64,000 nt of DNA, taken from NCBI RefSeq assembly GCF_012035195.1, contig NZ_JAAVJH010000006.1, forward strand, positions 284,542 to 348,541. The letters run 5' to 3'. The stretch is from Sphingomonas corticis. GTDB taxonomy: Bacteria; Pseudomonadota; Alphaproteobacteria; Sphingomonadales; Sphingomonadaceae. The position numbers and the translations under genes were made by a program. Below are positions 16,837-29,863 of the stretch, in pieces (positions within the stretch are counted from its first letter, which is position 1; each line of letters begins with the position of its first letter). The notes under the pieces are model-generated. The model had not been told where the DNA came from. It ran no database searches and saw only the letters and a list, made by a program, of their open reading frames with translations.

Positions 16837-17814
16837 GTGATCCGGCGCGTGCTGGCGGTGTTCGAACCGTTCATCCTGATGCTGCTCGGCACCGTCGTGC
16901 TGGCGAGCGTGCTGCCGCCGCGCGGCGCCTTCGCGCCGGTCGCCTCCGCGGCGGCGACGGTCGGCATCGTCGTCCTGTTCTTCCTGCACGGCGCGAAGCT
17001 GTCGCGCGCGGCGCTGATCGACGGCGTGCGGCAGTGGCGGCTGCACGCGGCGGTGCTGGCGATCACCTTCCTCGTCTTCCCCCTGCTCGGCCTGCTGCTG
17101 GCCGGCGCGTTGAGCGGGCCGGTGGCGACGGGGCTGCTCTTCCTCACGCTGCTGCCCTCCACCGTGCAATCCTCGATCGCGTTCACCGCCATCGCGCGCG
17201 GCAACGTGGCGGCGGCGGTGTGCAGCGCGTCCTTCTCCAACCTGCTCGGCATCCTCGCCACGCCGCTGCTCGTCGCTCTGCTGATGGACCAGGCCGGCGC
17301 GGGCGTCTCCGCCGCGTCGGTGGAGGCGATCGTGCTGCACCTGCTGCTGCCGTTCGCCGCCGGGCACCTGCTGCGGCCCTGGATCGGCGCCTGGGTGACG
17401 CGGCAGCGGCGCCTGCTCTCGCTGGTCGACCGCGGGTCGATCCTGCTGGTCGTCTACACCGCTTTCGGCGCGGCGGTGGTGGAGGGGCTGTGGCGCCGCG
17501 TCTCGCCCGGCGACCTCGCCGTCATCACCGGCCTGTGCTGCCTCCTCCTCACACTCGTGCTGCTCATCACGCTGCTGGCCGGGCGGGCGATGCGGCTGCG
17601 GCGCGAGGACGCGGTGGTGCTGCTGTTCTGCGGTTCGAAGAAGAGCCTCGCCTCGGGCGTGCCGATGGCGGGGGTGCTCTTTCCGGCGGCGCAGGTCGGC
17701 ATCGTGCTGCTGCCCGTCATGATCTTCCACCAGATCCAGCTGGTCGCCTGCGCCATGATCGCGCGGCGATGGGGCGCCGCGGCCGATTCCGGCACAGGTG
17801 GCGAAGCTCCCTAG
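16837..17814 (+). CDS. SBF-like (bile acid:sodium symporter) membrane protein
   Basis: The 325-residue product has about nine to ten hydrophobic segments and the SBF-like pattern with VVLFFLHGAKLSRAAL near residue 50 and CGSKKSLASGVPMAGVLF near residue 265. It belongs to the bile acid:sodium symporter superfamily (YfeH/PF13593 type), whose true substrates in bacteria are mostly unknown. I start it at GTG 16837 (MIRRVLAVFEPF); a TTG at 16822 is an alternative. It lies 34 bp after the M24 peptidase and 33 bp before alaS, all in one direction. Confidence 0.8.
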   Translation: MIRRVLAVFEPFILMLLGTVVLASVLPPRGAFAPVASAAATVGIVVLFFLHGAKLSRAALIDGVRQWRLHAAVLAITFLVFPLLGLLLAGALSGPVATGLLFLTLLPSTVQSSIAFTAIARGNVAAAVCSASFSNLLGILATPLLVALLMDQAGAGVSAASVEAIVLHLLLPFAAGHLLRPWIGAWVTRQRRLLSLVDRGSILLVVYTAFGAAVVEGLWRRVSPGDLAVITGLCCLLLTLVLLITLLAGRAMRLRREDAVVLLFCGSKKSLASGVPMAGVLFPAAQVGIVLLPVMIFHQIQLVACAMIARRWGAAADSGTGGEAP

Positions 17815-17847
17815 TCACCGCGCGATCGCGCGATTAAGTCGCAGGCC

Positions 17848-20511
17848 ATGACCTCGACCAACGATCTCCGCCGCTCGTTCCTCGACTATTTCGGCAGCGC
17901 CGGGCACACCATCGTGCCGTCCGCGCCGCTGGTGCCGCAGAACGATCCGACGCTGATGTTCGTCAACGCCGGCATGGTGCCGTTCAAGAACGTGTTCACC
18001 GGGCTGGAGACGCGGCCCTACAGCACCGCCACCTCGTCGCAGAAGTGCGTGCGCGCGGGCGGCAAGCACAACGACCTCGACAATGTCGGCTACACCGCGC
18101 GGCACCACACCTTCTTCGAAATGCTCGGCAATTTCTCGTTCGGCGACTATTTCAAGGAACAGGCTATCCTGCACGCCTGGACGCTGCTGACGAAGGAATG
18201 GGGGCTGCCGGCGGACCGGCTGACCGCGACGGTCTACCACACCGACGATCAGGCGTTCGCGCTGTGGCAGAAAATCGCGGGCCTGCCCGACCACCGCATC
18301 ATCCGCATCGCCACCAAGGACAATTTCTGGGCGATGGGCAGCGACGGGCCGTGCGGGCCGTGCAGCGAGATCTTCTACGACCACGGCGATCATATCCCCG
18401 GCGGCCCTCCCGGCTCGCCGGACGAGGACGGCGACCGCTTCGTCGAAATCTGGAACCTCGTCTTCATGCAGCATCTGCAGGAGGCGGACGCCATCGTCGG
18501 CGACCTGCCGCGCCCGTCGATCGATACCGGCATGGGGCTGGAGCGCGTCGCCGCGGTGATGCAGGGCGTCCACGACAATTACGATACCGACGCCTTCAAG
18601 GCGCTGATCGCCGCGTCGGGCGCGCTGACGCACACCGCGACCACGGGCGACAACCAGGCGTCGCACCGCGTCATCGCCGATCACCTGCGCTGCTCGGGCT
18701 TCCTGGTCGCGGACGGCGTACTGCCCGCCAACGAGGGGCGCGGCTACGTCCTGCGCCGCATCATGCGCCGCGCGATGCGCCACGCGCATCTGCTGGGCGC
18801 AAAGGAGCCGCTGATGCACCGGCTGGTCCCCGCGCTGGTCGCGGAGATGGGGGCCGCCTATCCCGAGTTGGTCCGCGCGCAGCCGCTGATCGAGGCGACG
18901 CTGCAACAGGAGGAGACGCGCTTCCGCCAGACGCTCGACAAGGGGCTGAAGCTGCTGGACGAGGCAACCGCGGGAATGCAGCCGGGCGACGTGCTGGCCG
19001 GCGAGACCGCGTTCAAGCTCTACGACACGTACGGTTTCCCCTACGACCTGACCGAGGACGCGCTGCGCGCGCAGGAGTTCGGCGTCGACCGCGCCGGTTT
19101 CGACGCGGCGATGGCGGAGCAGAAGCGCGCCGCGCGCGCCGCGTGGAAGGGGTCGGGCGCGAAGGCGTCGGACGAATTGTGGTTCGACCTGGCCGACGAG
19201 GTCGGCGCGACCGAGTTCACCGGCTACGCCAGCGATACCGGCGAGGGCGTCGTCCTGGCGCTCGTGAAAGACGGCGCGCGTGTCGAGAGGGCGGCGGCGG
19301 GCGACAGCGTGGACGTGATCGTCAATCAGACGCCCTTCTACGCCGAGAGCGGCGGTCAGGTGGGAGACGCCGGCACGCTGTCGGGCGATGACCTGCGCGC
19401 GACGGTGACGGATACGTCGAAGCAGCTCGGCAAGTTGTGGATCCATCACGCGACGATCGAGGCGGGCGTGCTGAAGGTCGGCGACGGCGTGAAACTGGCG
19501 ATCGACGTCGCCCGCCGCGCGGCGATCCGCGCCAACCACTCGGCGACGCACCTGCTGCACGAGGCGCTGCGCCAGCGGCTGGGCACGCACGTGGCGCAGA
19601 AGGGCAGCCTGGTGGCGCCCGAGCGTCTGCGTTTCGACGTGTCGCACCCGAGCGCCATGAGCGCGGCGGAACTGGCGGACGCGGAGACCGCGGTGAACGC
19701 GAAGATTCGGCAGAACGGCGCGGTCACGACGCGGCTGATGACGCCCGACGACGCGATCGCGATGGGCGCGATGGCGCTGTTCGGCGAGAAGTACGGCGAC
19801 GAGGTTCGCGTCGTGTCCATGGGCAGCGACGACGACGGCGAGACCTATTCGATCGAGCTGTGCGGCGGCACCCACGTCAGCGCGCTGGGCGATATCGGGC
19901 TGATGAAGATCGTCGGCGAGGGCGCGGTCTCCTCCGGCGTGCGCCGCGTGGAGGCGCTGACCGGGGAAGCGGCTCGCGCCTACCTCTCGGCGCGCGACGA
20001 CAAATTGCGTGAGGCCGCGGCGGCGCTGAAAACCTCGCCCGACGACGTGCCCGCGCGCGTCGCCGCGCTGGTGGAGGAGCGCCGCCGGCTGGAGCGCGAG
20101 CTGGCCGAGGCGAAGAAGGCGCTCGCTCTGTCCGGCGGCGGCGGTGGCGGGGCGCCGGCCGGGCCGGAGACGGTGGGCGGCGTCCCCTTCGTCGCGCAGG
20201 TGCTCGACGGCTTCGACGCCAAGGGGCTGCGCGGCGCGGTGGACGAGGCCAAGCAGCGCATCGGGTCGGGCGTCGCCATGCTGGTGGCGGTGAACGACGG
20301 CCGCGCCTCGGTCGCGGTCGGCGTCACCGCGGACTTGACCGGGCGCCTGAACGCGGTCGAGCTGACGAAGCGCGCGGTGGCGGCGCTCGGCGGGCAGGGC
20401 GGCGGGGGACGGCCCGACATGGCGCAGGGCGGCGGCCCGAACGGCGACAAGGCCGCGGACGCGGTAGCGGCGGTGCGGGCGGCGCTGGAGGGGGCGGCGG
20501 CTACGGCGTGA
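17848..20511 (+). CDS. alaS: alanine--tRNA ligase
   Basis: The 887-residue enzyme charges tRNA-Ala. The class II catalytic domain starts [20 protein letters not shown] and contains motif 2 and [13 protein letters not shown] (about 225-240). The tRNA-recognition domain follows, then the editing domain with the zinc site [12 protein letters not shown] (about 563) and [13 protein letters not shown] (about 672), and a C-terminal coiled-coil and glycine-rich linker leading to the C-Ala domain. Full length is typical. It is the last gene of the rightward run beginning at 15,555; the spacer after it holds palindromic repeats. Confidence 0.98.
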   Translation: MTSTNDLRRSFLDYFGSAGHTIVPSAPLVPQNDPTLMFVNAGMVPFKNVFTGLETRPYSTATSSQKCVRAGGKHNDLDNVGYTARHHTFFEMLGNFSFGDYFKEQAILHAWTLLTKEWGLPADRLTATVYHTDDQAFALWQKIAGLPDHRIIRIATKDNFWAMGSDGPCGPCSEIFYDHGDHIPGGPPGSPDEDGDRFVEIWNLVFMQHLQEADAIVGDLPRPSIDTGMGLERVAAVMQGVHDNYDTDAFKALIAASGALTHTATTGDNQASHRVIADHLRCSGFLVADGVLPANEGRGYVLRRIMRRAMRHAHLLGAKEPLMHRLVPALVAEMGAAYPELVRAQPLIEATLQQEETRFRQTLDKGLKLLDEATAGMQPGDVLAGETAFKLYDTYGFPYDLTEDALRAQEFGVDRAGFDAAMAEQKRAARAAWKGSGAKASDELWFDLADEVGATEFTGYASDTGEGVVLALVKDGARVERAAAGDSVDVIVNQTPFYAESGGQVGDAGTLSGDDLRATVTDTSKQLGKLWIHHATIEAGVLKVGDGVKLAIDVARRAAIRANHSATHLLHEALRQRLGTHVAQKGSLVAPERLRFDVSHPSAMSAAELADAETAVNAKIRQNGAVTTRLMTPDDAIAMGAMALFGEKYGDEVRVVSMGSDDDGETYSIELCGGTHVSALGDIGLMKIVGEGAVSSGVRRVEALTGEAARAYLSARDDKLREAAAALKTSPDDVPARVAALVEERRRLERELAEAKKALALSGGGGGGAPAGPETVGGVPFVAQVLDGFDAKGLRGAVDEAKQRIGSGVAMLVAVNDGRASVAVGVTADLTGRLNAVELTKRAVAALGGQGGGGRPDMAQGGGPNGDKAADAVAAVRAALEGAAATA

Positions 20512-20601
20512 ATGGCCGTGCGGTCCACGTCGACCTTCGTTCGCCCTGAAGGGCCGTTGAGCCTGTCGAAACGGCGTCTCGACGGGTGCTTCGAGATGGA
20601 T

Positions 20602-20656
20602 CTTCGGCTCCGGCACATTGTGCCGAAGCCTGTCCTGAGCGCCTGCCTCGGCAGGC
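20602..20656. repeat. intergenic hairpins between convergent alaS and serB
   Basis: CTTCGGC (20602-20608) pairs with GCCGAAG (20622-20628), and GCCTGCC-TC-GGCAGGC (20641-20656) is a perfect hairpin. The surrounding text contains the TTGAGCCTGTCGAA-type unit common in proteobacterial spacers. It may end transcription from both sides but has no clear T run. Confidence 0.5.
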
Positions 20657-20696
20657 AGTGGAAGGGCTCAGCCCCTCAGCACGAACGGTAATGGCA

Positions 20697-21575
20697 CTAT
20701 TTGACCCATTCCTTCTTCGGCACGCCCTGCGCCCACAGCAGCGCGGTGAGATCGCCGTGGTCGATCCGCGCCATCGCGGCGGCGGCGACGATCGGCTTGG
20801 CGCGATAGGCGACGCCCAGCCCGGCACTCTCGATCATCGACAAGTCGTTCGCGCCGTCGCCCACCGCCAGCGTCGCCGTGTCGGCGAGGCCTAGCTCGGC
20901 GCGATAGTCGATCAGCGTCGCCTTCTTCGTCGCGGCCCCGACGATCGGCCGCGCGACCGTGCCGGTCAGCGCTCCTCCGTCGACCTCCAGCACGTTGGCG
21001 ATGGCACGGTCGAAGCCGATCTCCGCCGCGACCGGTCCGGCGAAGCGGGTGAAGCCACCCGACACCAGCACCGCGGTCGCGCCCCAGCCGCGCATGGTCC
21101 GCACCAGCGTCGCGGCACCGGGCATCGTCCGCACGCGCTCGGCCAGGCAGCGATCGATCACGCCGGCGTCCAGCCCCTTGAGCAGCGCCACGCGCGCGTC
21201 GAGCGCCGCCTCGAAATCCAGCTCGCCGCGCATCGCCGCCTCGGTGATGGCGGCGATCTGCGGCTTGATGCCGGCATAGTCGGCCAGCTCGTCGATGCAT
21301 TCGACCGTAATCATCGTCGAATCCATGTCGGCGATCAGCAGCATCCGGCGTCGGCCGTCGCGCGGCTGGACGACGACGTCGACGCCCTCGAACGCGCTTT
21401 CCAGCATGGTGCGCGCGTCGGCGGGGGCCAGTTCGAAATGAAGATCGGCGGCGTCGCCCTCGTCGATCCAGCCCAGCGTGGTGGGCACGCAGCCGGCGGC
21501 GGCGAGCCGGTCGTTCGCGTCCGCCACGATGTTGGGCGCCAGCCGCCCCGCTGCTATCAGCGTCGCCGTGAACAT
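20697..21575 (-). CDS. serB: phosphoserine phosphatase
   Basis: The 292-residue HAD-family enzyme catalyses the last step of serine synthesis. An N-terminal ACT-like part (1-75) precedes the HAD core: [11 protein letters not shown] with nucleophile D83 and acid D85, [10 protein letters not shown] (motif II) and [15 protein letters not shown] (motif III/IV). The ATG at 21575 has a good ribosome site (GGGAAGACGAC). It is divergent from miaA and the two start codons share two bases, so each promoter must lie inside the other gene. An upstream ATG at 21608 is a weaker alternative. Confidence 0.93.
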   Translation of the reverse strand: MFTATLIAAGRLAPNIVADANDRLAAAGCVPTTLGWIDEGDAADLHFELAPADARTMLESAFEGVDVVVQPRDGRRRMLLIADMDSTMITVECIDELADYAGIKPQIAAITEAAMRGELDFEAALDARVALLKGLDAGVIDRCLAERVRTMPGAATLVRTMRGWGATAVLVSGGFTRFAGPVAAEIGFDRAIANVLEVDGGALTGTVARPIVGAATKKATLIDYRAELGLADTATLAVGDGANDLSMIESAGLGVAYRAKPIVAAAAMARIDHGDLTALLWAQGVPKKEWVK

Positions 21576-22488
21576 GTCGTCTTCCCGTTTGCCGAAGGTC
21601 GCGCTCATCGCAGGGCCGACCGCCAGCGGCAAGAGCGCGCTGGCGCTCGAGCTGGCCGAGCGCATCGACGGCACGGTGGTGAACGCGGACGCGAGCCAGG
21701 TGTATCGCGACCTGCGCATCCTCTCGGCGCGGCCAACGCGTGAGGAGGAGGCGCGGGTGCCGCACCGATTGTTCGGCCATGTCGACGGCGCGCGCGCCTG
21801 TTCCGCCGCCGACTGGGCCGCGGACGCGCGGACGGCGATCGATCAGGTTCACGGCGAGGGGCGGGTCCCGGTGCTGGTGGGCGGTACCGGCCTCTACCTG
21901 CGCACGCTGCTGGACGGGATCGCCCCGGTGCCCGCGATCGACCCGGGCGTGCGCGCGGCGGTGCGCGCGCTGCCGGTGGCGGCGGCGCACGAGGCGCTGA
22001 CGCGCGAGGATCCGGCGGCGGCCGCGCGGCTGTCGTCCGGCGACACCGCGCGGGTCGCGCGCGCGCTAGAGGTGGTGCGATCGACCGGGCGCCCGCTCGC
22101 CGCGTGGCAGCAGGAGCGGCGGGGCGGGATCGCGCATCGTGTCGCGCTGTCCCCGGTGATCCTGCTGCCCGATCGCGCCACGCTGTTCGCGCGCTGCGAC
22201 CGGCGGCTCGCCGCCATGTTCGACGCGGGCGCGGTGCAGGAGGTGGCCGGGTTGCTGTCGCGCGAGGACGTGCCCGCGGACGCGCCGGTCCGACGCGCCA
22301 TCGGCGTGGCGGAGATCGCGGCGATGCTGGCGGGCGGCTTGTCGCGCGACGAGGCGCTGGCCGGTGCGCAGCTGGCCACGCGGCGCTATGCCAAGCGGCA
22401 ATACACCTGGTTCCGACATCAGCCACCCGCGGACTGGCTGCGCTGCGATGCAGCAAATTCGCAATTTTATTTCTCTGAAAACGTTTGA
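21574..22488 (+). CDS. miaA: tRNA dimethylallyltransferase
   Basis: The 304-residue enzyme adds the isopentenyl group to A37 of tRNAs reading UNN codons. It has the P-loop [16 protein letters not shown] (about 11-26), the [17 protein letters not shown] segment, the [18 protein letters not shown] motif and a C-terminal [14 protein letters not shown] block. The start ATG overlaps serB's ATG on the other strand (CATG at 21573-21576); a GTG at 21568 is an alternative. The stop codon is embedded in a TTGACG sequence that could serve the downstream ilv genes as a -35 element. Confidence 0.95.
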   Translation: MSSSRLPKVALIAGPTASGKSALALELAERIDGTVVNADASQVYRDLRILSARPTREEEARVPHRLFGHVDGARACSAADWAADARTAIDQVHGEGRVPVLVGGTGLYLRTLLDGIAPVPAIDPGVRAAVRALPVAAAHEALTREDPAAAARLSSGDTARVARALEVVRSTGRPLAAWQQERRGGIAHRVALSPVILLPDRATLFARCDRRLAAMFDAGAVQEVAGLLSREDVPADAPVRRAIGVAEIAAMLAGGLSRDEALAGAQLATRRYAKRQYTWFRHQPPADWLRCDAANSQFYFSENV

Positions 22489-22499
22489 CGCGCAATTTT
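22460..22499. promoter_or_regulatory. AT-rich ilv upstream region with direct repeats
   Basis: CGCAATTTT occurs at 22460-22468 and again at 22491-22499, 31 bp apart (about three helical turns), in an AT-rich island at the end of miaA. TTGACG at 22485-22490 resembles a -35 box, but the matching -10 (TAGCGC at 22508) is poor. The paired sites could be an operator for the ilv operon. I see no leader peptide or attenuator. Confidence 0.35.
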
Positions 22500-22539
22500 G
22501 CATAGCCTAGCGCACCGCCATCAACGAAGGAGACCTGAC

Positions 22540-26134
<3,595 letters not shown>

Positions 26135-26564
26135 CGCGCAGCGCGGCAGCGGCGGCAAGGCCGCGCGCTGACTCGCACAATCGCGGACGGCACGGCAAGC
26201 CAGCCCATCGGGCACGGCTTTGCCGGGCCGGCGGGTGACGGTGACGAGAAGGAGTGCGGCTTCGGTCGACCTTCGGGCAAGACCTCACTCGTGCTCCCGC
26301 GAAGGCGGGAGCCCAGAGCCGCGAGGGATGCAAGGCGTTGTCCTGCCTTTCCCCGGGAAATTCCGCGTGCGCGGGAACGCCATGATACGTCACGACGACC
26401 TGCCCCTCTACGCCGACCAGCCGAGCTGGAGCGTTCAGCGGGGCGACAGGCGGGGGCGGGATAATCGTCGTTCCCTTGGCCCGACGTGGCGCCTCTCGCA
26501 GGGTCGGGAACCCGATCCGCCGCCGCCTCGTTGCTCAGGCGAACCAATCGCAGGAGATTCCCTC
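26135..26564. other. 430-bp spacer with one REP-type hairpin
   Basis: No convincing gene is present. GCTCCCGC-GAAG-GCGGGAGC (26293-26312) is a perfect palindrome with a GAAG loop, the same type as at 35433. A GGGCACGGC/GCCGTGCC-like complementarity follows ilvC around 26,190-26,220. The frame open from 26220 into the next gene lacks a coding character before 26565. Confidence 0.5.
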
Positions 26565-27281
26565 GTGAAGCGTATTGTTCTGACCGCCCTTCTTCTCGGC
26601 ACCGCCGGCGTGCCCTCGCTGGCGTCCGCGCAGACTGCGCCCGCTCCGGCCGCCGGTGCGGCCCCCGCCACGGGCGCGGCGCCGACCGTCGGCGCCACCG
26701 TCTACGACACCAGCGGCGGCACCGTCGGCACGATTGCCAGCACCGACGGCACCAACGCCGTCATCGACACCGGTGCCGTGAAGGCGGCGGTGCCGGTCAC
26801 CTCGCTGGGTGCGGGCGCCAAGGGGCCCGTGCTGGCGATGACCAAGGCGCAGCTCGACGCCGCCGCCGGCCAGCAGCAGGCGCAGGCCAGCGCCGACTTC
26901 AAGGCCAAGCTGGTCCCCGGCGCCTCGGTCTACGGCACGGGCGGCGCGCAGCTCGGCACGATCAAGACGGTCGACGCCAGCACGGTGACGGTGACGACCG
27001 CGCAGGGCGATGCCGCACTGCCGATCGCGGGTTTCGGCCCCGGTCCGCAAGGCGTGACGATCGGCATGACGGCGGCGCAGCTGTCCGCGGCGATGGGCAG
27101 CGCGGCCGGCGGCGCGGCGGCGACCACGGGTGCGGCGACGGGCGCCGCCACCGGCGCGACGTCGACCACCACCGAGACGTCCACCACCGCGACGACGCCG
27201 GCGGCGGGCGCGAGCGGCGAGGCCGCCACGACGACCACGACCACCACGGAAAAGAAGACGACCAAGCGCAAGCCGCGCTGA
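26565..27281 (+). CDS. exported protein with two PRC-barrel-like repeats
   Basis: The 238-residue product has a cleavable signal peptide (MKRIVLTALLLGTAGVPSLASAQ) and two similar units: GATVYDTSGGTVGTIASTDG (about 46-65) and GASVYGTGGAQLGTIKTVDA (about 123-142), each followed by a short beta-rich stretch and a segment starting MT(K/A)AQL. The pattern resembles PRC-barrel domains. The C-terminal 60 residues are Ala/Thr-rich low complexity ending in a basic KKTTKRKPR tail. The GTG at 26565 has AGGAGA upstream. Function is unknown; a cell-envelope location is likely. Confidence 0.7.
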   Translation: MKRIVLTALLLGTAGVPSLASAQTAPAPAAGAAPATGAAPTVGATVYDTSGGTVGTIASTDGTNAVIDTGAVKAAVPVTSLGAGAKGPVLAMTKAQLDAAAGQQQAQASADFKAKLVPGASVYGTGGAQLGTIKTVDASTVTVTTAQGDAALPIAGFGPGPQGVTIGMTAAQLSAAMGSAAGGAAATTGAATGAATGATSTTTETSTTATTPAAGASGEAATTTTTTTEKKTTKRKPR

Positions 27282-27308
27282 TCGGACCCATTTTTCGGTG
27301 AAACGACC

Positions 27309-27345
27309 ACGGCTCCGGGGTGCGAGCCCCGGGGCCGTTCGCCTG
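27309..27345. terminator. possible intrinsic terminator
   Basis: A 12-bp stem (ACGGCTCCGGGG / CCCCGGGGCCGT with one G-T pair) around a 6-nt loop is followed by a moderately T-rich TCGCCTGTTTGT. It lies 28 bp after the PRC-barrel-like gene. A second perfect 8-bp stem (GCGGCGCC / GGCGCCGC, 27444-27469) lies nearer the convergent gene end. Confidence 0.55.
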
Positions 27346-27496
27346 TTTGTGACGACTGACGCCAGCACGCGGTTCGTCGAGCCGGAACCTCCCGGGTTGC
27401 CGGTGTTTGCCCGGCACGTGCCACGACCGATGCCGCCCCTCTTGCGGCGCCTCGCTCGCGGGGCGCCGCGACCAGCTCAGTGGAGGGTCTGTCGCT

Positions 27497-28483
27497 CTAC
27501 CGCACCACCACGCAGGCGCCGCCGGCACGACCGCACGCACGCTGCGCCTCCGCGCGGGTTCCGAAGCCGGCGACCTGCAGCTTGGTGAGGCCGTTCGCCG
27601 CGACGTAGGACGGCGAGCCGCCCACCCTGCCGCCGACCGACGACCACAGGCCCCGCGCGTTGCCGGCGTCGCGGAAGGCGCCGAGCTGGATCCGCCACGC
27701 GCCGCCCGAGGGGGCGGAAACGCGCGCCACTGCGGGCCGGGGTGCGGGCTTGGCCGCGGGCGGGGGAGGGGAAGCGGGCTCGGCGCGGACGACCTCGGGC
27801 TTCGGCGCCTTGGGCACCCTCGGCGGCTTCGGCGCGGCCGCGACGCGCGTCGGCCGCGTTTCCACCTCGCTCGGTGGCACGGGCACGGTGCCGACCGGCG
27901 ATCCCGCGCCCGCCAGAGCGGTGCGACCGCCGGTCTCGATCCGCTTGGCCAGCGTGATCCCCTCGCGCCGCTGCGCCTCGGGAATGTAGCGGTCCATCTG
28001 CGCCAGTGTCTGCGAACCCTGCGGCAGGCCCTGCTGCGACGATCGCGTGACGAGCGCGTAGGCGCGGGTCCAGTCGCGCGTCACGCCGTCGCCGTTGAAC
28101 AGCATGGTGCCGAGCACCAGCTCGCTGCGCTTCTCGTCGCGCGCCACCGATTTCTCCAGCCAGGGCAGCGCCTCGGCCTTCTTGCCGTCCTGGAACAGCG
28201 CCAGGCCGTAATTCTCCTCCGCCTTGGGATGGCCCTGCACCGCGGCCTTGCGGAACCACTCGGTCGCCTGCACCTGATCGGTCGGCACGCCGCGGCCCAG
28301 CTTGTAGGCCTGGCCCAGGTTGAACTGCGCGTCGGCGTCGCCGTCGCCCGCCGGGCCGCGCCACTCGGCGACCGCCCGGGCGAACTCGCCGCGGCCCCAC
28401 GCCTCGACGCCCGCCTTCACGTCCGCGGTCGCGGGCAGCACGGCCAGCGCGGTGGCGAGTATTGCGGAATAGAACGTCCTCAT
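27497..28483 (-). CDS. Sel1-repeat plus SPOR-domain exported protein
   Basis: The 328-residue protein has a signal peptide (MRTFYSAILATALAVLPATA), Sel1/TPR-like repeats (about 25-160, for example AQFNLGQAYKLGRGV), a proline- and alanine-rich linker (about 190-250) and a C-terminal SPOR domain starting WRIQLGAFRDAGNARGLW. SPOR domains bind denuded peptidoglycan at division sites, so this is probably a periplasmic division- or envelope-associated protein. It is divergent from parA with a 177-bp spacer. Confidence 0.82.
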   Translation of the reverse strand: MRTFYSAILATALAVLPATADVKAGVEAWGRGEFARAVAEWRGPAGDGDADAQFNLGQAYKLGRGVPTDQVQATEWFRKAAVQGHPKAEENYGLALFQDGKKAEALPWLEKSVARDEKRSELVLGTMLFNGDGVTRDWTRAYALVTRSSQQGLPQGSQTLAQMDRYIPEAQRREGITLAKRIETGGRTALAGAGSPVGTVPVPPSEVETRPTRVAAAPKPPRVPKAPKPEVVRAEPASPPPPAAKPAPRPAVARVSAPSGGAWRIQLGAFRDAGNARGLWSSVGGRVGGSPSYVAANGLTKLQVAGFGTRAEAQRACGRAGGACVVVR

Positions 28484-28660
28484 CAGCCCACCCCTCGAAG
28501 CGACCCAGTCGAAATGTCGAGCCGTCGCGATAGTGCCGAAAGATTAACCATCCGTCATCCCGATCCGGGACAAAGTGAAGGTAAGCACCGCCGTTAACCT
28601 TTCCTCCATCCCGGTCTGCGATCTCCGTCGTGGAACAATCGCGGGGAGTGCGACGGAAAC

Positions 28661-29377
28661 ATGCGTGTGCTGGCCATGGCATCGCAGAAGGGCGGATCGG
28701 GCAAGACCACGCTGTCGGGGCACCTTGCGGTGCAGGCGCAGCTGGCGGGGGCCGGGCCGGTCGTTCTGATCGACATCGATCCGCAAGGGTCGCTGGCGGA
28801 CTGGTGGAATGAGCGCGAGGACGAATATCCCGCCTTCGCGCAGACGACGGTCGCCCGGCTCGCCGCGGACCTGGAGGTGCTGCGCCAGCAGGGCTTCCGC
28901 ATGGCGGTGATCGACACGCCGCCCGCCATCACCGTCGCCATCCAGAGCGTGATCCAGGTGGCCGAGCTGATCGTCATCCCCACGCGTCCCTCGCCGCACG
29001 ACCTGCGCGCGGTGGGTGCCACCGTCGATCTGTGCGAGCGCGCGGGCAAGCCGCTGGTCTTCGTCGTCAACGCTGCCACGCCCAAGGCGCGGATCACCAG
29101 CGACGCCGCCGTGGCGCTGTCTCAGCACGGCACCGTCGCGCCGATCACGATCCACCAGCGCACCGACTTCGCCGCGTCGATGATCGACGGGCGTACCGTG
29201 ATGGAGGTCGATCCGAAGGGGCGTTCCGCCGCGGAAGTGACGGCCCTCTGGGAATATCTGTCCGACCGGCTGGAAAAGAACTTCCGCCGCACCGTCTTCG
29301 CCGCGCCCAAGTCGCCGGCTGGCTACATTCCGACGCGGCCGCAGGGCAGCGGCTTCGGCCGCCGGGTGATCGGCTGA
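28661..29377 (+). CDS. ParA-family ATPase
   Basis: The 238-residue ATPase has the deviant Walker A K10-G-G-S-G-K15-T-T, the switch region DIDPQGSLADWW and Walker B VIDTPPAI near 84. ParA/MinD-type proteins position DNA or protein cargo using dynamic gradients. The TGA overlaps the ATG of the next gene (TGATG), so the partner is co-translated. It is not the chromosomal parAB pair, since no ParB follows; the partner instead has a ribbon-helix-helix-like end. The TTAACC motifs at 28544 and 28594 in the upstream spacer may be regulatory half-sites. Confidence 0.85.
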   Translation: MRVLAMASQKGGSGKTTLSGHLAVQAQLAGAGPVVLIDIDPQGSLADWWNEREDEYPAFAQTTVARLAADLEVLRQQGFRMAVIDTPPAITVAIQSVIQVAELIVIPTRPSPHDLRAVGATVDLCERAGKPLVFVVNAATPKARITSDAAVALSQHGTVAPITIHQRTDFAASMIDGRTVMEVDPKGRSAAEVTALWEYLSDRLEKNFRRTVFAAPKSPAGYIPTRPQGSGFGRRVIG

Positions 29378-29844
29378 TGCTGGGCGGAGCCAAGCCGCTG
29401 GCGTCGCTGTCGTCGACGCTGCTCGCGCGCAAGGGACAGGCGCGTCCGGCGATGCGCCGCCAGGCGACGCTCGCCTCGCTGTCGCAGGCCGGCGACGACC
29501 TGGGCTGGAACGACATGGGCGAGCCGCTTCCCCTGCCGGTGCTGCCACCCGTGCTGGAGGAGCGCGCGCAGCTGGAAGAGGCGATCGCGCCCGAGCCCGT
29601 CGCCGCACCCGCCCCTGCCCCCGTACCCGCGGCGGTCGTCGCGGCGGTGGCGGCGTCCGTGCCGCACGGCCGCAAGGCGGCCTTCACGCTGCGGCTGGAC
29701 AGCGAGCGCCACCTGCGCCTGCGCCTCGCTTCCGCCGCGCGCGGCCGTTCGGCGCAGCAACTCGTCACCGACGCGCTCGACGCGCTGATCGCCACCATGC
29801 CCGAGGTCGAGGCGCTGCGCGGGCAGCTGCCGACGGGCGCCTGA
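29377..29844 (+). CDS. ParA partner with RHH-like C-terminus
   Basis: The 155-residue protein has a basic N-terminus, an alanine/proline-rich centre (about 60-90) and a C-terminal segment FTLRLDSERHLRLRLASA...SAQQLVTDALDALI that fits a ribbon-helix-helix DNA-binding fold. It starts inside the parA stop codon, implying a ParA-adaptor pair. It could bind DNA or nucleoid-associated cargo. No close named family recognised. Confidence 0.65.
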   Translation: MLGGAKPLASLSSTLLARKGQARPAMRRQATLASLSQAGDDLGWNDMGEPLPLPVLPPVLEERAQLEEAIAPEPVAAPAPAPVPAAVVAAVAASVPHGRKAAFTLRLDSERHLRLRLASAARGRSAQQLVTDALDALIATMPEVEALRGQLPTGA

Positions 29845-29863
29845 TCGATCCGAGGATTGTGAG

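Noticed and set aside
17815..20616. 933-aa open frame on the minus strand opposite alaS
   Set aside because: Arg/His-rich antisense shadow of the alaS coding sequence caused by high GC; alaS explains the region completely.
22489..22539. Attenuator leader peptide upstream of ilvB
   Set aside because: No short frame rich in Ile, Val or Leu codons and no competing hairpins in the 50-bp gap.
28661..29844. Chromosome partition locus or replication origin around parA
   Set aside because: No ParB, no parS-like palindromes and no DnaA-box cluster were seen.
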